Shown here in pieces: positions 39,655 to 49,804 of a DNA stretch of 64,000 nucleotides. The notes under the pieces were generated by a model. It was not told where the DNA came from. It made no database searches and worked only from the letters and a program-made list of their open reading frames with translations. Source of the DNA: Candidatus Mediterraneibacter merdavium (lineage in GTDB: Bacteria; Bacillota; Clostridia; Lachnospirales; Lachnospiraceae); contig DWYT01000160.1 in the NCBI GenBank assembly GCA_019118545.1, forward strand, positions 1-64,000, written 5' to 3'. A program made the translations under genes and the position numbers. Every line of letters begins with the position of its first letter. Position 1 is the stretch's first letter.

Positions 39655-41274
39655 ATGGCACAGATAACGAATCCGATACTGACCGGATTTCATCCGGATC
39701 CGTGTATCGTAAGAGCAAAAGGGAAATATTATCTGATCACATCCACGTTTGAGTGGTATCCGATGATCGCGTTGTATGAATCGGAGGATCTGGTCACATG
39801 GAAGCCAAAGGGCGGGATACTCCATGATATCGATCTGCGCGGGATACCGGATTCAGCGGGGATCTGGGCGCCGTCCCTTACTTGGGACGGAGAACGGTTC
39901 TATCTGATGTATACAGTGTCAAAGCAGATTGATGGGTATTTTAAGGATGTGGAGAATTATGTGGTGACGGCGGAGGCGATAGACGGTCCTTGGAGCGAGC
40001 CTGTATTTGTGAATGTATCCGGATTCGATCCGGCAATGTTCCACGAGGATGGCAGACACTATGTCATCAATCCCATGTGGGATCCGCGGCCGCTGCCGGG
40101 GCATAAAAAGTTCAACGGTCTTGTGCTTCAGGAATTTGATTTTGAGAAGGGGATGACAGGGGAAGCAGAGGTTGTATTTCCGGGAAGCCCCAGAGGAGGA
40201 AGTGAAGGGCCTCATATTATGAAAAAGGATCACTGGTATTATATCCTTACTGCCGTGGGAGGAACGGGACGGCATCATTCGATTACAGTGGCGCGTTCGG
40301 AGAATCTGTGGGGACCCTATGAAATCTCGCCGTATGATCCGCTGATCACCGCATGGGAGAAGGATACCAGACTTAAGAAATCCGGGCACGGGAACTTCGT
40401 GGAAGCGCCGAATGGCCGTTGGTATATGGTGCATCTGTGCGCCAGATATCTGGAGAAAAAAGACGTCTGCCCTCTGGGAAGGGAGACCGCATTGCAGGAA
40501 ATTGAGTGGATCGACGGCTGGCCGCGCATGGTGCAGGGCGACTGTACACCGGCAGACATTGTGGATGTGACGGGAGCGTACACAGGTCAGGCTGATCGTC
40601 CGGGAATCCCTACGGGTGCAGGTGCGGCACAGGGGGCTGAGGCATATGAGATCTGTTTTGCGGAAGACAGCACACTCGAAAAAGAGGAATGGATGACACT
40701 GCGTGGCGACGGGGGAGGAAGACTAACCCTCAATGCAGATGGCCTGCATATTAGAGGTGGGGATTCGCTAACATCGCTTTTTGACCAGTCGCTTATAGCG
40801 AGACGCTGGACATCTTTTGATTTTACCGTGGAGACAGAACTCTCTTTCCGTCCTTATCACTATCTGCAGACAGCGGGGCTGGTGTGTTACTACAACACGA
40901 AAGTATTTTATTACCTGAATGTGGGATTTGACGAGAAGGCGAAAAGGCGTGTTCTGAGTGTGTTGAAAAACGATAACATGGAGTTTTGGGCGCTGCCGGA
41001 GGAAGAGGCGGTGCTTGTTCCTGAGGAGACGGACAAGATCCGGCTCAAGGCAAAGGTCTGTCAGGAAGAACTCACGTTTTGGTATTCACTGGATGGAAAA
41101 GAATACCATCAGATAGGCCCGGTGCTCGATACATCCATATTAAGTGATGAGCATGCGCAGGGATGGGCGTATACAGGAGCTGTAGCGGGAATTACGGCGG
41201 TAGACAACTTTAATAAGGATACAGAGGCAGTATTCCGCTGGTTCCGCCAGCAAGACAAGGAGCGTAGAAAGTGA
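39655..41274 (+). CDS. Glycoside hydrolase family 43
   Basis: NPILTGFHPDPCIVR, GIWAPSLTWDGERFYLMYT, GFDPAMFHEDGRHYVIN, EGPHIMKKDHWYYILTA. Confidence 0.93.
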   Translation: MAQITNPILTGFHPDPCIVRAKGKYYLITSTFEWYPMIALYESEDLVTWKPKGGILHDIDLRGIPDSAGIWAPSLTWDGERFYLMYTVSKQIDGYFKDVENYVVTAEAIDGPWSEPVFVNVSGFDPAMFHEDGRHYVINPMWDPRPLPGHKKFNGLVLQEFDFEKGMTGEAEVVFPGSPRGGSEGPHIMKKDHWYYILTAVGGTGRHHSITVARSENLWGPYEISPYDPLITAWEKDTRLKKSGHGNFVEAPNGRWYMVHLCARYLEKKDVCPLGRETALQEIEWIDGWPRMVQGDCTPADIVDVTGAYTGQADRPGIPTGAGAAQGAEAYEICFAEDSTLEKEEWMTLRGDGGGRLTLNADGLHIRGGDSLTSLFDQSLIARRWTSFDFTVETELSFRPYHYLQTAGLVCYYNTKVFYYLNVGFDEKAKRRVLSVLKNDNMEFWALPEEEAVLVPEETDKIRLKAKVCQEELTFWYSLDGKEYHQIGPVLDTSILSDEHAQGWAYTGAVAGITAVDNFNKDTEAVFRWFRQQDKERRK

Positions 41275-43469
41275 TCGAGGTGCTAGAGCGTGAGAGGACA
41301 TTCCATCTTTCGACGGAACATACGTCTATGATCCTGCATGTTATGGAGAGCGGGCATGTGGTCAGCCTGTACTGGGGTGGAAAAGTTTATGGAAAAGAAT
41401 TCTCCTATATTGTAGATGAACTAAAAAAGGCCAGCTATCTCGCATGGACAGACGGGAACAGGAACTTTAGGCTGGAGCAGTATCCTGTCTTGTATCCGGT
41501 GTTCGGCAATCCTGATCTGCGAAGTCCGGCTCTTCATCTTAGATATGAGGATGGAAGCAGGATTACAAATCTGCGTTATAGCTCCTATAGGGTACTGTCC
41601 GGCAAGCAGAAGATACCGGGGCTTCCGACGGTGATGGATCGAAGCGAAGATGGGAAGGAATCGGATGAAGCAACGTTGGAGCTTGTGTTTGCTGATCGGT
41701 CGAGGGGCATCAGGCTTAAGCTGCTTTTCAGCGTTTTTGGGAAGCATGATGCAATAACCCAAAGTGCTGTTCTTATCAATGACAGTAAAGGGAGTGTGTG
41801 GGTTGAGAAAGTCATGTCTGCCTGTTTCAGCTTTCTTGCAGATGAATTTGACTGTATCACGCTCACCGGAGCGTGGGCGAGAGAATTCAGACGAACGCGG
41901 CAGAGTCTGCGTCAGGGAAAATTCCTCGTGGACAGCAGACGGGGAGCGAGCGGACACGGACAGAACCCGTTTCTGGCTCTGACTGATCCCGGCTGTACAG
42001 AGGATACGGGAAATGTCTACGGAATGAATCTGGTTTACAGCGGGAGTTTTGAAGCGTCTGTTGAAGTTGATATGCAGCATAATACGAGAATGATGATGGG
42101 AATCCAGTCATTTGATTTCTCATGGGAGCTTCATTCCGGAGAAGAATTTTATACACCGGAAGCCGTACTGGTGCACTCAGACCGAGGGCTAAACGGGATG
42201 TCGCAGATCTTTCACCGCTTGTACAGAGAACGGCTGATGCCGCCCAACTGGGCAGAGCGCCCACGCCCGATTGCCGTGAACAACTGGGAGGCGACTTATT
42301 TTGATTTTGACAGAAAGAAATTATTGGATCTGGCGGACGAGGCAGCCGGAATAGGAGCTGAGCTGTTCGTTCTCGATGACGGATGGTTCGGACACAGAAA
42401 CAGTGACGGCTCTTCTCTGGGAGACTGGAAGGTGAATGAAGAAAAATTGGGAGGAAGCCTAAAGAATCTCGGACAAGAAATGAAAGAACGGGGACTGGGA
42501 TTTGGAATATGGATGGAACCGGAGATGGTTTCGCCTGACAGCGATCTGTTCAGGGCTCATCCGGACTGGATCATTGCAGCGCCGTTAGAAGAGCCGCAGG
42601 TTGCAAGAAACCAGTACGTACTGGATTTGTCCAGAAAATGCGTGAGAGAATTCGTCATTGAAGCTGTGGCAGAGATACTTGAAGGCGGAGTAATAGACTA
42701 TGTGAAGTGGGATATGAACCGGAATATTACGGACGCCTTTTCCGGAGAGCTTTTCCCCGGAAATCAAAAAGAACTTATGCACAGGTATATGTTGGGGCTT
42801 TACGGAATACTAGAAGAGCTGACAGAAAGATTCCCGGAAATCTTGTTCGAGGGATGCGCAGGCGGAGGCGGCAGATATGATCCGGGCATGCTATACTACA
42901 TGCCTCAGATATGGGTCAGTGATGATACGGATGCCATCGAGAGGCTCAGGATTCAGGACGGCGCGTCGCTTATATATCCGTCCGTTTCAATGTCCTGTCA
43001 TGTGTCAGCAGTGCCCAACCATCAGATCGGGCGTATCACACCGCTGAAAACCCGAGGAATAGTCGCGATGCAGGGGGTTCTGGGCTATGAACAGGATCTG
43101 ACTAAATGTACAGAAGAGGGAAAAAAAGAGCTTGCGGAACAGATCGGATATTATAAGACCGTGCGACATATTATGCAGGAAGGAACGTTCTATCGGCTGC
43201 GGGCGGGAGAGAATGATTACGCGTGGATGCACATTTCACGGGACGGAAGCGAGATACTGGCGGGGTATGTTCAGGTAATGGCAAAGCCGAACACAGTACC
43301 GGAGCGTCTGCAACTTAAAGGGCTTGAAGAAAAGGCATGGTATGCCCTTGAGGGAACAGATATTGTCCGCACAGGGAGCCAGTGGATACATTGTGGGCTG
43401 GAATTGGATCAGTCAATGGAAGACTATCACGCAGTGCAGTGGGGGCTTAGGAGGGTAGAAATGCCGTAA
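41271..43469 (+). CDS. Alpha-galactosidase, GH36
   Basis: FVLDDGWFGHRNSDGSSLGDW, GIWMEPEMVSPDSDLFRAHPDWI, DYVKWDMNRNITDAFS; GTG start overlapping stop. Confidence 0.95.
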   Translation: MIEVLERERTFHLSTEHTSMILHVMESGHVVSLYWGGKVYGKEFSYIVDELKKASYLAWTDGNRNFRLEQYPVLYPVFGNPDLRSPALHLRYEDGSRITNLRYSSYRVLSGKQKIPGLPTVMDRSEDGKESDEATLELVFADRSRGIRLKLLFSVFGKHDAITQSAVLINDSKGSVWVEKVMSACFSFLADEFDCITLTGAWAREFRRTRQSLRQGKFLVDSRRGASGHGQNPFLALTDPGCTEDTGNVYGMNLVYSGSFEASVEVDMQHNTRMMMGIQSFDFSWELHSGEEFYTPEAVLVHSDRGLNGMSQIFHRLYRERLMPPNWAERPRPIAVNNWEATYFDFDRKKLLDLADEAAGIGAELFVLDDGWFGHRNSDGSSLGDWKVNEEKLGGSLKNLGQEMKERGLGFGIWMEPEMVSPDSDLFRAHPDWIIAAPLEEPQVARNQYVLDLSRKCVREFVIEAVAEILEGGVIDYVKWDMNRNITDAFSGELFPGNQKELMHRYMLGLYGILEELTERFPEILFEGCAGGGGRYDPGMLYYMPQIWVSDDTDAIERLRIQDGASLIYPSVSMSCHVSAVPNHQIGRITPLKTRGIVAMQGVLGYEQDLTKCTEEGKKELAEQIGYYKTVRHIMQEGTFYRLRAGENDYAWMHISRDGSEILAGYVQVMAKPNTVPERLQLKGLEEKAWYALEGTDIVRTGSQWIHCGLELDQSMEDYHAVQWGLRRVEMP

Positions 43470-43491
43470 TAATCCAATGGTATCCACATGG

Positions 43492-44352
43492 TCAGGAATT
43501 ATACTGCGCATATTTCTTCGGCGAGATTCCCACTGCCTTTGTAAATGCTTTGAGATAATTGCTGTAATCGTTGAATCCGCATGCTTCGCAAGCCTCGTTG
43601 ACCGAGTACCCCTGACTGAGCAGGGACTTGGACAGAGTGATGCGTTTGGCGGTGATGTATTTGTTGATGGTTGTTCCGGTCGCGGCTTTGAAGATACGGC
43701 AGATGTACGAACTGCTCAGATAAAAATGTGAGGAGAGCTCGTCCAAGGACAGGGCGTCCTGCATATGTGCATTGATGTAGGAGAGGATGGCATCCACCTG
43801 CGCGTTGTGGGTGTTTGCTGCCTGTGATTCCTCCGCATTTTTACAGCGCGCGTTGAAAGCACGGTTTAAGAATACCATCAGTTCCAGAAAAACGGCCCGA
43901 TCCATAATATCCTCCCCGAAACCGTCTGCGGAGGACAGCTTGTGGATGTAGTAAAGGAAACGGTTCTGCTCTTCTGTGGAAAGGTGCATTCTGTGGGGCA
44001 TGTCTGTGTCACGGAAAGAAAAGCACCGGCTTAAGTCCGTGGCGTTTGTGGAGAGCTCTTTTAAGTATTCCGGATTGATGGACATGACGATGCGTTCGTG
44101 CTTCTGGCTGTCAATCTGGGACAGGTAATGGCTTTCGAACTGATTGATCAGGAAGATATCCCCCTCCTGAATATCATAGAAGCAGTTGTCGATCAGAAAC
44201 TGCTTTCCCCCACAGATTGAGTAATAGATTTCATAGCAGTCGTGGATGTGCATATCCATCGCTTTTTCATCCTTATACAGGTGTGCGAATGCGAATGAAC
44301 GGTCTTCCATACACTGGCGCACAGTGTCTTTGCATGAGGGGCAGGCTTTCAT
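43492..44352 (-). CDS. AraC-family regulator with cupin-like N-terminus
   Basis: HIHDCYEIYYSICGGKQFLID; ACGFNDYSNYLKAFTKAVGISPKKY. Confidence 0.9.
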   Translation of the reverse strand: MKACPSCKDTVRQCMEDRSFAFAHLYKDEKAMDMHIHDCYEIYYSICGGKQFLIDNCFYDIQEGDIFLINQFESHYLSQIDSQKHERIVMSINPEYLKELSTNATDLSRCFSFRDTDMPHRMHLSTEEQNRFLYYIHKLSSADGFGEDIMDRAVFLELMVFLNRAFNARCKNAEESQAANTHNAQVDAILSYINAHMQDALSLDELSSHFYLSSSYICRIFKAATGTTINKYITAKRITLSKSLLSQGYSVNEACEACGFNDYSNYLKAFTKAVGISPKKYAQYNS

Positions 44353-44520
44353 AAACAGGTCATCTCCTTTACGGTATTTTTTATAAGTATATACAGTGTG
44401 TTCAAAATTTTCAATATTTATATCAAAAAAACACAAGAAACGGAATAAGGTGAATGATATACTATATACAAGCGAAAACAACAGAGCATTATCAGGATCA
44501 AATTTTCAGGAGGTTTTAGC

Positions 44521-45384
44521 ATGGAAGTAAGGACAGCCGCTTCACCGAGAGACGTGAAGCACTACACAACAGACAGATTAAGAGAGGAATTTCTCATTCA
44601 GGATCTGTTTCAGGCAGATGAGATCAAGCTGGTATACAGCCATATCGACCGTATTATCACAGGTTCCGCAGTTCCGGTCAATAAAAAACTGGATCTGACG
44701 GCGGGAAGTGAATTAAGGGCAGAGTATTTCCTGCAGAGAAGAGAGATGGGTCTGATCAATATCGGGGGAGACGGTGTTGTGACAGTCGATGGACGCACAT
44801 ATGAGATCAAGGCGCGTGACGGGATGTATATTGGATGCGGTTCAAAAGACATCTCCTTCGAGAGCAAGGACGCAGCGAACCCGGCGAAGTTCTACCTCAA
44901 CAGCTGCCCGGCGCACACAGAGTACCCGACAGTACATATCAAGCTGGAGGGCGAGCCGGAGGAAGGCGTTGTCATCGTAAAAGATGAGAACAAGGTTGAG
45001 CTTGGAACACTTGAGGACTCCAACCACAGAGTGATCAACAAATACATTGTAACAGGACAGGTGCAGAGCTGCCAGCTTGCAATGGGACTGACGAAGCTCC
45101 TTCCGGGAAGCGTATGGAACACAATGCCTGCCCACACACATGACAGACGTATGGAGGTATATCTGTATTTTGATATGGAAGACGACGCGTTTGTTGTGCA
45201 TTACATGGGCGAGCCTCAGGAGACGCGCCACATCATCATGCACAATCAGGAGGCGGTCATCTCTCCGAGCTGGTCCATCCATTCCGGATGCGGTTCCAGA
45301 GCATATACATTCATCTGGGGAATGTGCGGTGAGAATCAGGACTACGGCGATATGGACAATATTGAGAACAAAGATCTGAGATAA
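44521..45384 (+). CDS. kduI: 4-deoxy-L-threo-5-hexosulose-uronate ketol-isomerase (KduI)
   Basis: VKHYTTDRLREEFLI, NTMPAHTHDRRMEVYLYFDM, SPSWSIHSGCGSRAYTFIWGMCGENQDYGDMD. Confidence 0.95.
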   Translation: MEVRTAASPRDVKHYTTDRLREEFLIQDLFQADEIKLVYSHIDRIITGSAVPVNKKLDLTAGSELRAEYFLQRREMGLINIGGDGVVTVDGRTYEIKARDGMYIGCGSKDISFESKDAANPAKFYLNSCPAHTEYPTVHIKLEGEPEEGVVIVKDENKVELGTLEDSNHRVINKYIVTGQVQSCQLAMGLTKLLPGSVWNTMPAHTHDRRMEVYLYFDMEDDAFVVHYMGEPQETRHIIMHNQEAVISPSWSIHSGCGSRAYTFIWGMCGENQDYGDMDNIENKDLR

Positions 45385-45409
45385 AGGATTTAGAGAGGAG
45401 AGAAAGAAA

Positions 45410-46204
45410 ATGGTAAACTTTTCACTGGAAGGTAAAATCGCCCTTGTGACAGGCGCATCTTATGGAATTGGTTTCGGCATCGCGTCCGCATACGCAGAGG
45501 CAGGTGCAACGATCTGTTTTAATGATATCAGTCAGGAGAAAGTTGATATGGGTCTTGCTTCTTACAAAGAGGCAGGTATCGAGGCTCACGGCTATGTGTG
45601 CGACGTGACGGACGAAGCGCAGGTTAAGGAAATGGTGGCGAAGATCAGCGAGGAAGTCGGAGCGATCGACATTCTGGTAAATAACGCGGGCATCATCATG
45701 AGAAAACCGATGCTCGAGATGGGGGCGGACGAGTTCCGCAAAGTAATCGACGTTGACTTAAACGCTCCGTTCATCCTTTCCAAAGCTGTGATTCCGGGCA
45801 TGATTGAGAAGGGACACGGCAAGATCATCAACATCTGCTCCATGATGAGCGAACTTGGACGCGAGACTGTGTCCGCATATGCGGCGGCAAAGGGCGGACT
45901 TAAGATGCTTACAAGAAACATCTGCTCTGAGTACGGCGAGTACAATATCCAGTGCAATGGTATCGGACCGGGATACATCGCGACTCCGCAGACGGCTCCT
46001 CTTCGCGAGCGTCAGGCTGACGGAAGCAGACATCCGTTTGACCAGTTCATCGTGTCAAAGACACCGGCGGCAAGATGGGGCAATCCGGAAGACCTTCAGG
46101 GGCCTGCAGTGTTCCTTGCTTCCGACGCTTCTGATTTCGTGAACGGACACATCCTGTATGTGGACGGAGGTATCCTCGCTTATATCGGCAAACAGCCGGA
46201 ATAA
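45410..46204 (+). CDS. kduD: KduD / gluconate 5-dehydrogenase-like SDR
   Basis: SDR motifs TGASYGIGFGIA, NNAG, YAAAKGGLKML; next to kduI. Confidence 0.88.
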   Translation: MVNFSLEGKIALVTGASYGIGFGIASAYAEAGATICFNDISQEKVDMGLASYKEAGIEAHGYVCDVTDEAQVKEMVAKISEEVGAIDILVNNAGIIMRKPMLEMGADEFRKVIDVDLNAPFILSKAVIPGMIEKGHGKIINICSMMSELGRETVSAYAAAKGGLKMLTRNICSEYGEYNIQCNGIGPGYIATPQTAPLRERQADGSRHPFDQFIVSKTPAARWGNPEDLQGPAVFLASDASDFVNGHILYVDGGILAYIGKQPE

Positions 46205-46213
46205 TGAAATAGC

Positions 46214-46263
46214 AACAAGGCCTGCGCATCAGAGATTTCGTCCATGATGCGGCAGGCCTTGTG
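46214..46263. terminator. Bidirectional terminator between convergent genes
   Basis: ACAAGGCCTGC...GCAGGCCTTGT. Confidence 0.8.
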
Positions 46264-46268
46264 CAAAG

Positions 46269-47030
46269 CTACCGGGCAAGATTTTCGGCCATCTCTTTTG
46301 CCGTCCCAAGCACATAGTCTGCCAGCTCACGGATCCGCCCGTCGTCCATGCGGCTGACAGGAGCTGAGATGCTGAAAGCATATTTTGTATCCCCCATTGG
46401 GACTTTTAAGCTGCACGCGATGCACCGGACGCCGATCTGATTTTCCTCGTTATCCAGAGCGTATCCCTGTTGTCTTATCTGTTCAAGCTCTTTTTTGAAC
46501 TCTTCGTGGTCTGTGATCGTGTGTTCTGTGAGGGCGCAGATATCGCTGGTGTTCCATATCTCTTCTGCCTCCCAGTCTTCCATCCGGGCCATCATAGCCT
46601 TGCCTACACCGGAGCAGTAAAGAGGGATTCTGCTTCCGATGCGGGACACCATCTGCATCCCGTTGTTGAAGGCCTCCACCTTGTCGATATACACAGCGTC
46701 TGTCCCGTCCCGCTCTACGAAATGGACGGTCTCCCCGCTGGCTTCCATCAGCCTGCGCAGGTAAGGGCGCACACTCTGCAGGATGTCTACTTTGCTCATG
46801 ATGCGGGTTGCTATATCTACGATCTTAAATGTAGGCTCATATTTTCCGTTCGCGGGATTTTGTCTGGCGTATCCCATATAGATCAGAGAGTTTAATACTC
46901 TGTGGGCGGTCGTTTTGTTCAATCCTAAAGTGTCGCTCAGTTCCATCAGACCGATGCTCCCGGTATCAGCGAGCAGTTCAAGAGTCTGAAAAAGGCGTCC
47001 CGCCACCTGAATGGGATTTTTTTGTTCCAT
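46269..47030 (-). CDS. IclR-family regulator (KdgR-like)
   Basis: N-terminal HTH ADTGSIGLMELSDTLGLNKTTAHRVLNSLIYMGYA; divergent from kdgA-kdgK. Confidence 0.92.
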   Translation of the reverse strand: MEQKNPIQVAGRLFQTLELLADTGSIGLMELSDTLGLNKTTAHRVLNSLIYMGYARQNPANGKYEPTFKIVDIATRIMSKVDILQSVRPYLRRLMEASGETVHFVERDGTDAVYIDKVEAFNNGMQMVSRIGSRIPLYCSGVGKAMMARMEDWEAEEIWNTSDICALTEHTITDHEEFKKELEQIRQQGYALDNEENQIGVRCIACSLKVPMGDTKYAFSISAPVSRMDDGRIRELADYVLGTAKEMAENLAR

Positions 47031-47062
47031 GGTTTAGCTCCTTTGATATTTTTCTGTCATTG

Positions 47063-47077
47063 TTCCATATTATGAAA
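47063..47077. promoter_or_regulatory. Candidate IclR/KdgR operator 1
   Basis: TTCCATATTATGAAA. Confidence 0.55.
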
Positions 47078-47146
47078 GTAATGATACCACGAAACGGCAT
47101 TAAGTTCAAGCCTGTGCATTTTCTTATTTTTTCTTTGTTTTTCTAC

Positions 47147-47178
47147 TTGACATTTTCGCAGAGCGTATTATACTTTCA
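47147..47178 (+). promoter_or_regulatory. Candidate sigma-A promoter for kdgA
   Basis: TTGACA-16 bp-TATACT. Confidence 0.6.
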
Positions 47179-47207
47179 AGTAGGATGTATCACATCGAGA
47201 AACATGA

Positions 47208-47222
47208 TTTCATATTGTGAAA
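47208..47222. promoter_or_regulatory. Candidate IclR/KdgR operator 2
   Basis: TTTCATATTGTGAAA; 13/15 identical to operator 1. Confidence 0.6.
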
Positions 47223-47238
47223 CAAAAGGAGAAGGAAA

Positions 47239-47880
47239 ATGAATGAAGTGTTAAAACAGATCGAAGAGATCGGTATCGTTCCTGTCGTTGTTTTGAATGA
47301 CGCGAAAGACGCGGAGCCTCTTGCTCAGGCACTCTGCGAGGGAGGTCTTCCGTGCGCGGAGGTGACATTCCGTACAGACGCGGCGGAGGAATCGATCCGT
47401 ATCATGGCTGAGAAGTTCCCGGATATGCTGGTGGGCGCGGGTACAGTGCTGACAACAGAGCAGGTTGACCGCGCGGTGGCAGCAGGAGCGAAATTCATCG
47501 TAAGTCCGGGACTGAACCCGAAGGTCGTAAAGTACTGTGTTGAAAAAGGGATCCTCATCACACCGGGATGCGCAAATCCGAGCGACGTAGAGCAGGCCAT
47601 CGAGAACGGACTTGAGGTCGTAAAGTTCTTTCCGGCAGAGCAGGCTGGCGGTCTGGCATACATCAAAGCCATCGCAGCTCCGTATGTAGGGATGAAGTTC
47701 ATGCCCACAGGCGGCATCAACCCGAAGAATGTAAAAGAGTATCTTGCATATGACAGGATCCTTGCCTGCGGCGGAAGCTGGATGGTAAAGGGCGACCTTG
47801 TCAAGGCGGGCGAGTTTGACAAGATCAAAGAACTCGTGAAAGAAGCAGTAGAGATCGTAAAAGAAAGCAGAGGTAAATAA
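47239..47880 (+). CDS. kdgA: 2-keto-3-deoxy-6-phosphogluconate aldolase
   Basis: GIVPVVVLNDAKDAEPLAQAL, EVTFRTDAAEESIR, VGAGTVLT, KFFPAEQAGG, MPTGGI. Confidence 0.95.
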   Translation: MNEVLKQIEEIGIVPVVVLNDAKDAEPLAQALCEGGLPCAEVTFRTDAAEESIRIMAEKFPDMLVGAGTVLTTEQVDRAVAAGAKFIVSPGLNPKVVKYCVEKGILITPGCANPSDVEQAIENGLEVVKFFPAEQAGGLAYIKAIAAPYVGMKFMPTGGINPKNVKEYLAYDRILACGGSWMVKGDLVKAGEFDKIKELVKEAVEIVKESRGK

Positions 47881-47882
47881 GA

Positions 47883-48908
47883 ATGTCAAAGAAAGTTATC
47901 ACATTTGGTGAAATCATGTTAAGGCTTGCTCCGGAAGGGTATTACCGTTTCGTACAGGCGGATACCTTCGGCGCTACATATGGCGGAGGGGAGGCGAACG
48001 TGGCTGTCTCCCTTGCAAACTACGGATTCGACGCGAAGTTCGTGACAAAGCTCCCGAAGCATGAGATCGGACAGGCTGCTGTCAACTCTTTAAGAAAATA
48101 CGGAGTTGACACATCTTACATTGCGCGCGGCGGCGACAGAGTGGGTATCTACTTTTTGGAAAAAGGCGCTTCACAGCGTCCGTCCAAAGTTATCTATGAC
48201 CGCGCGGGATCTTCTATCGCGACTGCTTCCACGGCGGATTTCAACTGGAAAGAGATCTTCGACGGAGCAGAGTGGTTCCACTTTACCGGCATCACACCGG
48301 CGCTCAACGATGAGGTGGCGGCTATCTGCCTCGAGGCATGCAAGGCGGCGAAGGAAGCGGGCGTCATGATCTCCTGTGACCTGAACTACAGAAATAAACT
48401 GTGGTCCAAAGAGAAAGCAGGACAGGTGATGGGCGAGCTGTGCCAGTATGTTGACGTATGTATCGCCAACGAGGAGGATGCTTCTGATGTATTCGGCATC
48501 AAGGCTGCTGACACAGATGTGACGAAGGGTGAAGTAAACCATGAAGGCTACAAAGATGTGGCAAAACAGCTTGCAGACAGATTCGGATTCTCCAAAGTGG
48601 CTATCACGCTGCGCGAGTCCATCTCTGCAAATGACAATAAATGGTCTGCTATGCTCTATGACGGAACAGACTACTACTTCAGCAAGAAATACACGATGCA
48701 CATCGTTGACCGTGTGGGCGGCGGCGACAGCTTCGGCGGCGGCCTGATCTGTGCGTGTCTTAACGGATATGATTCTCAGGCAACGATCGAGTTCGCGGTT
48801 GCGGCTTCCTGCCTGAAACATTCTATCGAAGGAGACTTCAACATGGTATCCATGGATGAGGTGCTCAAGCTGGCGGGCGGAGATGCTTCCGGACGTGTCC
48901 AGAGATAA
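47883..48908 (+). CDS. kdgK: 2-keto-3-deoxygluconate kinase (PfkB family)
   Basis: GGGEANVAVSLANYG, DRVGGGDSFGGGLI. Confidence 0.94.
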   Translation: MSKKVITFGEIMLRLAPEGYYRFVQADTFGATYGGGEANVAVSLANYGFDAKFVTKLPKHEIGQAAVNSLRKYGVDTSYIARGGDRVGIYFLEKGASQRPSKVIYDRAGSSIATASTADFNWKEIFDGAEWFHFTGITPALNDEVAAICLEACKAAKEAGVMISCDLNYRNKLWSKEKAGQVMGELCQYVDVCIANEEDASDVFGIKAADTDVTKGEVNHEGYKDVAKQLADRFGFSKVAITLRESISANDNKWSAMLYDGTDYYFSKKYTMHIVDRVGGGDSFGGGLICACLNGYDSQATIEFAVAASCLKHSIEGDFNMVSMDEVLKLAGGDASGRVQR

Positions 48909-48946
48909 TCTTTGATGACGTGAAATTTATATAAACCCAACCTTTT

Positions 48947-48984
48947 CGGGGATGCTGTCTGCCATGCAGCATCCCCACTTTTAT
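48947..48984 (+). terminator. Rho-independent terminator
   Basis: GGGGATGCTG...CAGCATCCCC + T-rich tail. Confidence 0.85.
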
Positions 48985-49177
48985 TTCTGCGGGCAGCGGG
49001 CCAAGCGCGTATGCCTGCATCGGCGTCTTTGGCTGCTCCACCGGCAGTGATGGGTGGTTGCTTTTATGGAGTGAAACAGATGACGCGGGGTTGTGCTCGT
49101 CCGGCTCCTGTGATAAAATTTACCTGACAGTTCATATTCCAGCCGGAATGAGGGTGGGGCTTTGCGGAGGGTATGCC

Positions 49178-49756
49178 ATGATAGATGACGCGATAGAATT
49201 TGCAACGAAGGCGCATGAAGGACAGTTTCGGAAAGGGACGAGGAGACCGTATATCGTCCACCCCGTTGAGGTGGCGGATATCGTTTCTGCGATGACAAAT
49301 GATGAGGAAGTGATCTGCGCGGCGGTGCTGCATGATACGATTGAGGATTGCCGGGGGATTACAAAGGATGTTTTAAAGCTCAGGTTTGGCAGCCGTGTTG
49401 CGGACATTGTGGTGCAGGAAAGCGAGGATAAGTCCCGCACATGGGAGGAGCGTAAAGGCGCCACGATCAACCGTCTTAAGGACGCGCCCTTGGAAGTGCA
49501 GATGATCGGTCTTGCGGACAAGCTGTCCAATATGCGTGATATTGACAGAGATTATCCGGGAGCAGGGGATGCGTTGTGGAGCCGTTTTCGCATGCAGAGC
49601 AAGGAGGCTCTTGCGTGGTATTACAAGAGCATTCGCGATGTGCTGGAGAAGCCTTTTAAAGGAGTGCCGGCATATGAGGAATACTGCCGTTTGGTCGATA
49701 AGAATTTTGGCCCGGGTCCGGCGCATACCGGATGGAGACGGCCGGAACAACCATAA
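49178..49756 (+). CDS. HD-domain SpoT-like hydrolase (small alarmone hydrolase candidate)
   Basis: YIVHPVEVADIVSAM, AAVLHDTIEDCRGI, LADKLSNMRDI. Confidence 0.88.
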   Translation: MIDDAIEFATKAHEGQFRKGTRRPYIVHPVEVADIVSAMTNDEEVICAAVLHDTIEDCRGITKDVLKLRFGSRVADIVVQESEDKSRTWEERKGATINRLKDAPLEVQMIGLADKLSNMRDIDRDYPGAGDALWSRFRMQSKEALAWYYKSIRDVLEKPFKGVPAYEEYCRLVDKNFGPGPAHTGWRRPEQP

Positions 49757-49804
49757 AACAACAAAATGCACGGATCAGGCTTGGGATGATATTTTGTTTT
49801 CGGC

